DNA from: Escarpia spicata
Taxonomy: Eukaryota > Annelida > Polychaeta > Sabellida > Siboglinidae
DNA: 64,000 nucleotides
NCBI GenBank assembly: GCA_963995525.1
Contig: OZ023218.1
Coordinates: 47,679,741 to 47,743,740 of the forward strand
Direction: 5' to 3'
In this document: positions 37,701 through 50,100 of the stretch, piece after piece
Position numbering within the stretch: the first letter of the stretch is position 1
Layout of the letters: each line of letters opens with the position of its first letter
Notes under the pieces: generated by a model
The model's database searches: none
Seen by the model: only the letters and a program-made list of their open reading frames with translations
Told to the model about the DNA's origin: nothing
Made by a program: the position numbers and the translations under genes

Positions 37701-40700
37701 CACACTGCACGCACACCACACACAGACACTGGAGGAGGAGGACAGTGAAGGGCTGAACACAACAACATGTACACACACTGCACACACAGCATGCACGCAC
37801 ACCACACACAGACCCTGGAGGAGGAGGACAGTGAAGGTCTGAACACAACAACATGTACACACTGCACACACAGCATGCACGCACACCACACACAGACCCT
37901 GGAGGAGGAGGACGGTGAAGGGCTGAACACAACAACATGTACACACTGCACGCACACCACACACAGACACTGGAGGAGGAGGACGGTGAAGGTCTGAACA
38001 CAACAACATGTACACACACTGCACACACAGCATGCACGCACACCACACACAGACCCTGGAGGAGGAGGACAGTGAAGGTCTGAACACAACAACATGTACA
38101 CACACTGCACGCACAGCATGCATGCACACCACACACAGACACTGGAGGAGGAGGACAGTGAAGGTCTGAACACAACAACATGTACACACACTGCACGCAC
38201 AGCATGCACGCACACCACACACAGACACTGGAGGAGGAGGACAGTGAAGGTCTGAACACAACAACATGTACACACTGCACGCACAGCATGCACGCACACC
38301 ACACACAGACACTGGAGGAGGAGGATGGTGAAGGTCTGAACACAACAACATGTACACACTGCACGCACAGCATGCACGCACACCACAAACAGACACTGGA
38401 GGAGGAGGACGGTGAAGGGCTGAACACAACAACATGTACACACACTGCACACACAGCATGCACGCACACCACACACAGACACTGGAGGAGGAGGACAGTG
38501 AAGGTCTGAACACAACAACATGTACACACTGCACGCACAGCATGCACGCACACCACACACAGACACTGGAGGAGGAGGATGGTGAAGGTCTGAACACAAC
38601 AACATGTACACACTGCACGCACACCACAAACAGACACTGGAGGAGGAGGACGGTGAAGGGCTGAACACAACAACATGTACACACACTGTACGCACACCAC
38701 ACACAGACACTGGAGGAGGAGGACGGTGAAGGGCTGAACACAACAACATGTACACACACTGCACGCACACCACACACAGACACTGGAGGAGGAGGACAGT
38801 GAAGGGCTGAACACAACAACATGTACACACACTGCACACACAGCATGCACGCACACCACACACAGACCCTGGAGGAGGAGGACAGTGAAGGTCTGAACAC
38901 AACAACATGTACACACTGCACACACAGCATGCACGCACACCACACACAGACCCTGGAGGAGGAGGACAGTGAAGGTCTGAACACAACAACATGTACACAC
39001 TGCACGCACACCACACACAGACACTGGAGGAGGAGGACGGTGAAGGTCTGAACACAACAACATGTACACACACTGCACACACAGCATGCACGCACACCAC
39101 ACACAGACCCTGGAGGAGGAGGACAGTGAAGGTCTGAACACAACAACATGTACACACACTGCACGCACAGCATGCATGCACACCACACACAGACACTGGA
39201 GGAGGAGGACAGTGAAGGTCTGAACACAACAACATGTACACACACTGCACGCACAGCATGCACGCACACCACACACAGACACTGGAGGAGGAGGACAGTG
39301 AAGGTCTGAACACAACAACATGTACACACTGCACGCACAGCATGCACGCACACCACACACAGACACTGGAGGAGGAGGACGGTGAAGGTCTGAACACAAC
39401 AACATGTACACACTGCACGCACACCACACACAGACACTGGAGGAGGAGGACGGTGAAGGTCTGAACACAACAACATGTACACACACTGCACGCACACCAC
39501 ACACAGACACTGGAGGAGGAGGACAGTGAAGGGCTGAACACAACAACATGTACACACACTGCACACACAGCATGCACGCACACCACACACAGACCCTGGA
39601 GGAGGAGGACAGTGAAGGTCTGAACACAACAACATGTACACACTGCACGCACAGCATGCACGCACACCACACACAGACACTGGAGGAGGAGGACAGTGAA
39701 GGGCTGTGTTGAACACAACATGCACTCATCTATACATGTACACACATGCACGCCATAACACACATGCGCACACATGCGCACACATGCTCACACATGCGCG
39801 CACACACACACCACATACACACTTATCCATATGCTCACACACATAAACATGCGTGGTGTTTGTGTCTGTGTGTTCAAATTTTTGTTGTGTTTTGTCACTT
39901 CACTTTTCACCAGACATTTTCTCCATGAAGGAGGCAACATCTCAATGAGCAAGTTCATTTGATTTTATACACCATTCTACCATTAAAATAATGGTATAAA
40001 ACTTGCTCACATATCTTGGATAATGATCTCGTTATGTACAAGTCTGTAGTAACAGCCCTACACAAAAGAACAGAATGACAGTGTGTGGCAACACTGAGCG
40101 GATTTATGCAAAACAATTTTAATATCTTCTGTGAACAATATTTATTTTTGTGTTTCATTTCATAAAACAAATAAACCAACAAACTAAAGTAATGAATTTG
40201 GTAAAAATTTATTTGTAAAGCAGTTACTGTCGTTGGAAGTAACATTAAGTTTGTTGCGACCAAAAATGCATCATGGCACGAACTGGGCAAAAATAGGTGC
40301 TGTTGTCGGTTCACTCCAATTCAAAGTAATTTTCACGGATAAATATCACAAGTTATCCTTCATCAAACAAAATTTCACGATGTTTGCGACTTGTCCGCCA
40401 TTTTTTATTTATGTGAATATAGCCAACTTCTATGTTGAATAACCTATGAACGGCACTGATTTGATGATTCCTACATGTTTCCCAATGACGACAAGATACT
40501 GACGTAATTCAATGTTAATCAACCAATAGGAATCCATAACACTACAGTGCAGGGTTTTCGTGCCAAGTGCAGACTATGACTAGAATCGTATCCCGGATAA
40601 AAAATGGTAACTACGACTAGAATTCTATCCCGGATAAAATGGGTTATTACAACAATGCCCATCCTCTGGTCGGCACTAAACGTGTGCACTCTCCATACAC

Positions 40701-43700
40701 ATGCAGTTTTTAAATATGTTACTGTCATGTTTTGCTCATTGCAGCGTTTATTTGTAACTACATATTGCCCAAGAACTTTCAATATCACCTTAAAGTTTAT
40801 CAGCAGTATTCTAGCCAAGGCCTCAGTACTCCCTGGTGTAAATATGATATAATAAAATATGTGTTTGACGTTCTTCCCTTGTAGAACTGAATCAGAACCT
40901 ACCCATGTTGTCTGATGCGATGTTTATCCCTGAAGTCCACCGAGCGATCTTCTCCCCTCAGAAGTGGCAGAACCCGGGTTTGAAGGCAGTTGTGCGGTTT
41001 GCATGGTCACTTACTCTCCGAGCCCTCTCTCAGTATCGAAGTGTCCAAGGTTTGTATGACGCTTCATTGTCGTTGTTGCAAATTTGCAAGTGAGTGATGT
41101 CAGAAGAAATACTTATTGAAATATGTTGAGCTAAACAGGAATAAATGACAGCCACAAGAGAAGCATTATATTATATGACATGTTCCGTAACGTTATTATC
41201 TACATTTTATAGAACCAATTATTGGGACAGTCGGGAGTTACACCAGAATGTTATGGAATTGCCTAAATGTCCACGGGAGACGTCGACTAACAAAGGAAGT
41301 TGAGGGGGTGTAGACAAACTCACAAACAAGATTCACATGAGACGCCTATAACTAGTTGGCCATTGCTATCATAATACAGAAGAACCCTTTTCAGTATTCA
41401 TTTTGTGGACATCCAATATGGCTTGAAGAACAGAGTGAAATGGAAGAAAACATACATTAAGCTAATCTACAAAGACTTTGACATTGAAATGACCGACCTC
41501 CCATTTCTAACGAACAATGATCCCTATGACAATGGTTCATCTATGCCTCGGCCGACCAATCTGTATATTACGTTGACCGATCAATCTTGATCATTAGACA
41601 ACGGTTGGTTTATTGTTGGAGGAAACAAAAGAAAAAGAAAAAAAAGGAAATATACAAAAGACCAAAAGTATGAGAGAAGAGGGAAAAGATATATAAAATT
41701 GCCGTTGTCTTTTTCAGGTATCAGGTCTAGGCCAATTCGGCAACCGTAGCGGTCCCCGGAGATAAACTCTGGCTGACACAGCCCTAATTTACCCTAATTC
41801 GGACAAGGACAAAAACAAATAGATCAGAAGGAAAGCTGGGCAAGCTCCCTTTGGAAAATACCCAAACTGGGAGCCCCAGCAACACGTGCTGGCAAGAAGT
41901 TCAACACAGGATTGACCCTGGGGAAAAAACTAAATTTAAATACATCTGTGCGTGCAGGAAGCTGACGGAACTTCAGGGAATGATTGGATCTAGTTCTTGA
42001 TGAGGCAGGGATGATGACATTTCTACCTCTTGCTATAAGTTTGCATGAAGAAACATTGGATAACTTCTTCTCAATACATTGTAGATGTGGCAGAAGTTTG
42101 TGAACTTGACGAGACGGTGATGGACATGGCGATCGAGGAAAACGTCTTCCGATTCTTGCATTCGTCCGTTGTCGCAACAGAAAACTTTCACAAGGAAGAG
42201 TTTTACTTGCGCCGTGTCCACAGCCTCTTGACAGACTTCCTTGTCAACATGCCTCTCAAGGTCAGTGTGATTACTAGCTGCTCCCTTCACACAACAGACA
42301 GGTTTACATTTGTATTTATAGCAAAGCATTTGAATCAGGAAGCAGAGTCACTCTGCGATATGGCGTATTGTAATTTAATGGGTGGCACCATCTGTTGCTC
42401 TGATTTTTTAATATAGGGCCTGCAAGTCGCGCCTCGTTTTCGATCTGGAGTCATCTGGCGACATCGACTCCATTTACACCAGCTTAAATAACGTGGATAT
42501 GTTTTGTTTTTGCTTGTAATCTTTGAAGTTTTTCCAAATCGTGTTCTTTTTTTCAGTTTGTGACAGATGATCACAAGTTGAAGCAGTGGGAAAAACTTTG
42601 CCGTTAAGAATGTTTGTGGTAATCGTGCACCTTAATCAAATTGTTATCATAATTTGACATCTCTGCATTTTTTTGCCCAGTACGACATGTTATTGAACTA
42701 ATGCATGCTTTTTGGTGATTGTGTGCATTTAGGCAACTTTTCAGATATAAATGGTTACCAAACTGTTTTGAAATAACAACTTATAACATTTTAATATTCA
42801 CAGTTTTTATGACACGCAATAATCCATTGTATCTCATTTTAACTCCCATTTCTGACATAATTGTTAATCACGTTATCTAATCCATATGTTATTTTTCATA
42901 TGTTAATATGTACTGGTTCTTGCTACATTAACTAAATATTATTATCTATTTAATTTACATGAAAACATTTTGGGATCAAAAGAAAATTCTAGTATATGAC
43001 TGCTGTCTGGCTCTTTCTCTGCATTTTTTATTTCCCTGATGTATAATTCATATCAAACTGAAGTGACAACGCCTTAACACAATTAGCAAAGCTACAATAA
43101 ACCGATAAACTAAACATCAACAACTGTTTCCTGTCTTCCGCAATGCTAAAATCAGTGGGCAATAATTGTGCATGTCGCCAGTCAGCTCCACTCGTGCAGA
43201 ATTTTGCCACCTATCGTGACACACCTACAAGCCCTATTCTCGTTATGGAAACGAATAGTCACCGTTCAGAAAGAACCAAGAAGCCATGTTTTGCTATCAC
43301 AATGAATCATTTTAATAGTCAATTGATTATCAAAAACACAGTGTAATTGTACTGTTTCAATGCAATAGATGGCGCTATCCAAGTGACTGTGTCCTTATTC
43401 AAATTCTTTGTTTATGTGTAAATTGTAATATTGTTAGTTTTTAATTTCATGTGTTTAGAAGAAGACATTAAATTGATGTTTGTGCCATAATCAAAGTTGA
43501 CAACAAATCACGCCACCTGGTGGTCAGAGCATCAGTGTTTTGTGGCACTCCTATTCAACTGTTTTTACACCATTTATCTTGTAGTTAGTTTTATTGTTAA
43601 TAATGTTTTGTTCTACAAAACTGTGATTACAGTATTATAAAAAGTCACTAAATGGTTCTCTTAAGCACGTGTTGGGCAGTATGAGGTGTAAATAAATGTC

Positions 43701-44094
43701 TGTACCTAAAAGAAGACCACATCCTTCACACTACTTTCACAACTACATTTCATCAGATATTGTTCTTCTGTGTCATAGGTGAAAGAGTTGCGTAACCAAG
43801 GCGACGAGACAGCCAGGATCATTATGGCCAATCAACACGAGGGGTTGGAACCTCCAGCCAATCTTAAGTGTGACTTTGAACATTTGTTGAGACTTGTGAG
43901 TGTTTCCTGGGCAACGATAATGTCCTATCCTGGACTATGTTGTTGTTGTTTATTGATATAGCACGAATACATACTCGCGTATGTTGGATACAGTGCTGTG
44001 TTCTCTATGTGTAGATTTAGCAACTTTTACAGTGCCTAGTTTGAGAAATTCTGCTTGGTGTGTTTAATCTAGAAATACTACAAATGGACGCATG

Positions 44095-44173
<79 letters not shown>

Positions 44174-47100
44174 GTAAGGGATCATCTCAGAATGTCAATG
44201 TCCACTATCAGACGAAATTACTTTCATTGGGGGAGTGGGATCAAAGGCAGTTTCATCTAGCATGGGCCATCGATTGTTTACACTTCAGGCCGATACTGTT
44301 AATATATTGATATCTTCATATGAATGTTTACAGACTGTCATCTGATGTAGGAATGGGGGGATGAGGCCAGATGAAAAAAATGAAAGTAATTTTGTCTGAT
44401 ATTGGACATCGATGTTCTGAGATGATCTCTAAACAACTATCCATTGTAGTCGGGTACTATAGCAAGTTTCACTGTTTTTAAGTTGGTATTGTACCATGCA
44501 GGTGCACCAGCTGTATGACCAGGACCCCCTCAAGTTGGAGCTTGCACTGGAATACTGGTGCCCCCCGGAGCCCCTCACTGCACCCGGGGGGCGGGCCACC
44601 GTCTACAACTACAGGCCTAATCAGAGACAGGTGGGCTACCCTAAATATAAAATTACAATAACGCTCGACACTAGTGAGGTCCACAACTTACTCAACAAAA
44701 GTCTACATTGTGCTGTTTACACTTGCTGTGGTGTACCGTCTTCTTATCGTGACCTTCAACATTCCAATCTCCAACTATGGGTAAATAGTCAGTGTCGCGC
44801 AGCACTCATGCTCGTGTCTGGTGTTGGTGGAAAAGTCAAGTTATCTTGACTAATGGTGGCACTAGAGAGTAGAAGGCAACTTGAGAATACAAGCCGGGGC
44901 GAATGCATGGAGGAAAGTAGAAGGTGTGATCGGAGACAGGCACATCTTGCAAAAACTCAAGGTAAAGGTGCTATGTGCATGTGTGACACCAGCCTACCTG
45001 TACGACCTAGAGACTATAGCAATGACAGAAACAACAGGAGAGGGTACAAGTGTGCGGAAACAACTGGGTCAGGAGAATTACGGGGGTAAAGAGAATAGAT
45101 AAGCGAAGAGTGGAAGAGCTGAGGGAGGATGTTGGTGTGAAAGAAAGTTTCAAGAAGAAGTTGGTGAGAAGTCGGTTGAACTGGGCAGGTCACGTGGCGC
45201 GAATGGGAGAAGAACGGATGGCAAAGAAAGCAGATGCCCGGAGAGTGGAGGGATAAAGAAGATGAGGGCGACCGAGATTGAGGTGGGAGGATTGCCTGAA
45301 GAGAGACCTGGAGGGATGAAAAGGGGAATGGAGGAAAAGAGCAAAAGACCGGAGAGAATGGAGAAGGGTGGTAGAGAAAGTAGAGCAAGCGCAGTGAGGA
45401 GGAAGAGAAACACAAGAAAATGTTGACGTATCCAAGCCAGCCTCACCCCTGAAGATGTCCTTCATCGTTTGAAGAGTCCCAGGTCCAGAGGGTGTTGATA
45501 CTGATTCACAACAATCATGGCGCCTAAAACATGAGTGCGAGTGTAAGGGAAGTCTATGGTGATAGAGTTACAGCCACAGTGACAGGTTGGAGTAATCATG
45601 ACCATGATCTTAAATATGTGTAGGCCCAATTGCTGTCATGAAAGAGGTTTAATTACTCTATGATCACCAGATGGTGATGTCATTTACAGTGAATTGTGTG
45701 TTCTCCAGAGAGTGTCATAGTATCCTTATCACCAGCCACTGTGGTTAGCTGACTATTTTACTGAAGTTACTGCTGCCAGCAATCAGAATTATTTGTGTTA
45801 ATTCCTTGCTATCGAGACCAGCAACTTTTGCAGAAGCTTTTTAAAGGTGCCTGTCTCCGGACTGACACATTATCTACTCAACGTAGAACATGACGGTTAT
45901 CAAATATATATTATGCATGAAAACTGTTACAGTAAGAAATAAAGAATTGTTCTAGTTGTTTCCAGCGCTCAGCAACATTCTACTAACTGACTAGTCTGTA
46001 TTATTGTGGTTACAATGTAATGGTCTTATAAGGTCTCATTCAACTAGTCAGCCTTTTTCAGAATATTATCACCAAACCGACCTTTATATGCTGGCACTGA
46101 GGGTGGTCACTGCCAGGGTGCTTGTCGTCCTCGATGGTTCTTTTCCGTTCCAAATTGAGATGGGACCAACATTATCGTGATCTCAGAGTCACAAGGGATA
46201 CACAGAATATAACAGTCTTGATTTACATTCCATACTGCCCATAAGCAGTTATCAAATATAGATTACTACTAAAGTTAAGTTATAATAACAAATTAAAGTA
46301 ACTGCTGAGATAGTAGTCTTAATTTGTATTGTTAACTAAGAGACAAACTTGTTTCTTGGACCACTAACTTTGTAAAATTGGTGGTCCAGCAGGTCTTTAG
46401 CCTGACTGTATACTGGACACTGACATGTATCAAACCACCAAAGACTGATGTTCTGTGGATGTTGTAGGTGAGCCTGCACAAGTTTGTGCGTCTAGCGGGG
46501 GATCTGCTGCCTCCCCCGCTCTACATCCCCTACATCAACATGCTGAGTGGCCTCGCCTCCAGTCAACAGTGCGCACACCACTGCTTCAACCTGCTCAAGA
46601 TGAATGGCATGGCTGGTAAGTTTCTCCTCTCTTGTAGTCAGTGCGCACACCACTGCTTCAACCTGCTCAAGATGAATGGCATGGCTGGTAAGTTTCTCCT
46701 CTCTTGTAGTCAGTGCGCACACCACTGCTTCAACCTGCTCAAGGTGAATGGCATGGCTGGTAAGTCTCTCCTCTTGTAGTCAGTGCGCACACCACTGCTT
46801 CAACCTGCTCAAGATGAATGGCATGGCTCGTAAGTTTCTCCTCTCTTGTAGTCAGTGCGCACACCACTGCTTCAACCTGCTCAAGGTGAATGGCATGGCT
46901 GGTAAGTCTCTCCTCTTGTAGTCAGTGCTCACACCACTGCTTCAACCTGCTCAAGGTGAATGGCATGGCTGGTAAGTTTCTCCTCTCTTGTAGTCAGTGC
47001 GCACACCACTGCTTCAACCTGCTCAAGATGAATGGCATGGCTGGTAAGTTTCTCCTCTCTTGTAGTCAGTGCACACACCACTGCTTCAACCTGCTCAAGG

Positions 47101-50100
47101 TGAATGGCATGGCTGGTAAGTCTCTCCTCTTGTAGTCAGTGCGCACACCACTGCTTCAACCTGCTCAAGGTGAATGGCATGGCTGGTAAGTTTCTCCTCT
47201 CTTGTAGTCAGTGCACACACCACTGCTTCAACCTGCTCAAGGTGAATGGCATGGCTGGTAAGTTTCTCCTCTCTTGTAGTCAGTGCACACACCACTGCTT
47301 CAACCTGCTCAAGATGAATGGCATGGCTGGTAAGTTTCTCCTCTCTTGTAGTCAGTGCACACACCACTGCTTCAACCTGCTCAAGGTGAATGGCATGGCT
47401 GGTAAGTTTCTCCTCTCTTGTAGTCAGTGCGCACACCACTGCTTCAACCTGCTCAAGGTGAATGGCATGGCTGGTAAGTTTCTCCTCTCTTGTAGTCAGT
47501 GCGCACACCACTGCTTCAACCTGCTCAAGATGAATGGCATGGCTGGTAAGTCTCTCCTCTTGTAGTCAGTGCACACACCACTGCTTCAACCTGCTCAAGG
47601 TGAATGGCATGGCTGGTAAGTTTCTCCTCTCTTGTAGTCAGTGCACACACCACTGCTTCAACCTGCTCAAGGTGAATGGCATGGCTGGTAAGTTTCTCCT
47701 CTCTTGTGGTCAGTGCGCACACCACTGCTTCAACCTGCTCAAGGTGAATGACATGGCTGGTAAGTCTCTCCTCTTGTAGTCAGTGCACACACCACTGCTT
47801 CAACCTGCTCAAGGTGAATGACATGGCTGGTAAGTCTCTCCTCTTGTAGTCAGTGCGCACACCACTGCTTCAACCTGCTCAAGGTGAATGGCATGGCTGG
47901 TAAGTCTCTCCTCTCTTGTAGTCGGTGCACACACCACTGCTTCAACCTGCTCAAGGTGAATGGCATGGCTAGTAAGTTTCTCCTCTCTTGTAGTCAGTGC
48001 ACACACCACTGCTTCAACCTGCTCAAGATGAATGGCATGGCTGGTAAGTTTCTCCTGTCTTGTAGTCAGTGCGCACACCACTGCTTCAACCTGCTCAAGG
48101 TGAATGGCATGGCTGGTAAGTTTCTCCTCTCTTGTAGTCAGTGCACACACCACTGCTTCAACCTGCTCAAGATGAATGGCATGGCTGGTAAGTTTCTCCT
48201 GTCTTGTAGTCAGTGCGCACACCACTGCTTCAACCTGCTCAAGATGAATGGCATGGCTGGTAAGTTTCTCCTGTCTTGTAGTCAGTGCGCACACCACTGC
48301 TTCAACCTGCTCAAGATGAATGGCATGGCTGGTAAGTTTCTCCTCTCTTGTAGTCAGTGCGCACACCACTGCTTCAACCTGCTCAAGATGAATGGCATGG
48401 CTGGTAAGTTTCTCCTCTCTTGTAGTCAGTGCGCACACCACTGCTTCAACCTGCTCAAGGTGAATGGCATGGCTGGTAAGTTTCTCCTGTCTTGTAGTCA
48501 GTGCGCACACCACTGCTTCAACCTGCTCAAGATGAATGGCATGGCTGGTAAGTCTCTCCTCTTGTAGTCAGTGCACACACCACTGCTTCAACCTGCTCAA
48601 GATGAATGGCATGGCTGGTAAGTCTCTCCTCTCTTGTAGTCAGTGCACACACCACTGCTTCAACCTGCTCAAGATGAATGGCATGGCTGGTAAGTCTCTC
48701 CTCTCTTGTAGTCAGTGCACACACCACTGCTTCAACCTGCTCAAGGTGAATGGCATGGCTGGTAAGTTTCTCCTCTCTTGTAGTCAGTGCACACACCACT
48801 GCTTCAACCTGCTCAAGGTGAATGGCATGGCTGGTAAGTTTCTCCTCTCTTGTAGTCAGTGCACACACCACTGCTTCAACCTGCTCAAGGTGAATGGCAT
48901 GGCTGGTAAGTTTCTCCTCTCTTGTAGTCAGTGCACACACCACTGCTTCAACCTGCTCAAGGTGAATGGCATGGCTGGTAAGTTTCTCCTCTCTTGTAGT
49001 CAGTGCGCACACCACTGCTTCAACCTGCTCAAGATGAATGGCATGGCTGGTAAGTTTCTCCTCTCTTGAAGGTGCCACTGTGTGAAAGAGTTTTTAAAGT
49101 TCTAAATACTATGATGGTGATAACTGTGACCCTTGGTTTGTTCCGTGGCTGGATGTAAGCCAGTATTTTACAATTATGCTTAAAATGTATGTTTTGTATA
49201 ATTATCATGCTCAAAAGTAAGTTGGTTTTGGCATCAAATGTTTTTATGCAAGCAACAACACAGAGTCCAATATAGTGATGAAAAAAGGCCAAATGAATGA
49301 CGTTTATTTATTAACGTGATAAGAGAGAAATGTGGGCTTGACATCCCAAGGCCAGGCCTGTGACTGAGCCCATACTAATCTCCTAATGTATGTTTTGTAT
49401 AATTATCATGCTCAAAAGTAAGTTGGTTTTGGCATCAAATGTTTTAAGGGTAGCTACTGGTCCTAAAGTAATTATAGGCCATATCTTGGTGAAAACTCAT
49501 CATATCTTTATAAAATTTGAGAATTGTGTTAGTTGGGTGAAGGTTGTTGAACAGGTGAAAATTCGGCTAATTTGCATAATTGTTGCCATGGCAATGTCCA
49601 GAGATTTATGTGCCTATGGATGTATGCCCCATGGGAAAAATTATTCAGAATAAATGATAGCATATGCCATAATACAATTGCAATAACTTGTTTGTTGGAA
49701 TTTTACTTTGCACAATAAGGTGGTTTTGGGCTCTGACTTTACATGTTTTATTACCATAGTGAATTACGCCGTTCAGGTGAAGTTTTTTTACATTCCCTAA
49801 TTGGTTGACTCTTGTTTACAAACCCTTAAAATAAAGCTATGGTATCCAAAATAGCTCATTGCACCTGGAACATTCCACAGAACAATTGGTGAAAATTTCA
49901 ATTGTCTAGCTTGTGTAGTTTTTAAAAAATAATTTTTTCCATTGTCACATCAAAAATATCATTTTGAGAAAATGGGCAAAATCAAATAAGAACGTATTAC
50001 GTTAAACAGCACGGGCAGGTAAACATTATCTGATTATAAGTATTTCTAATCAGAATCTTTAACATGTTAATCTATTGGAAATTATGAAATCCCAAAATGG

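Noticed and set aside
36365..39781. Open frames of 1,138, 1,061 and 1,022 codons on the - strand
   Set aside because: All three - strand frames are open because most unit lengths in the 84-86-bp array avoid stops. The Cys/Val/Ser repeats show no domain, and the array belongs to NUP205 exon 6 and its intron on the other strand.
44496..44849. 117-codon frame as a separate gene
   Set aside because: Its first part is NUP205 exon 10; the rest is read-through into intron 10.
46468..49078. Long repetitive frames on both strands (QCAHHCFNLLK and HLEQVEAVV repeats)
   Set aside because: By-products of the 72-bp period. Only the first unit is NUP205 exon 11.
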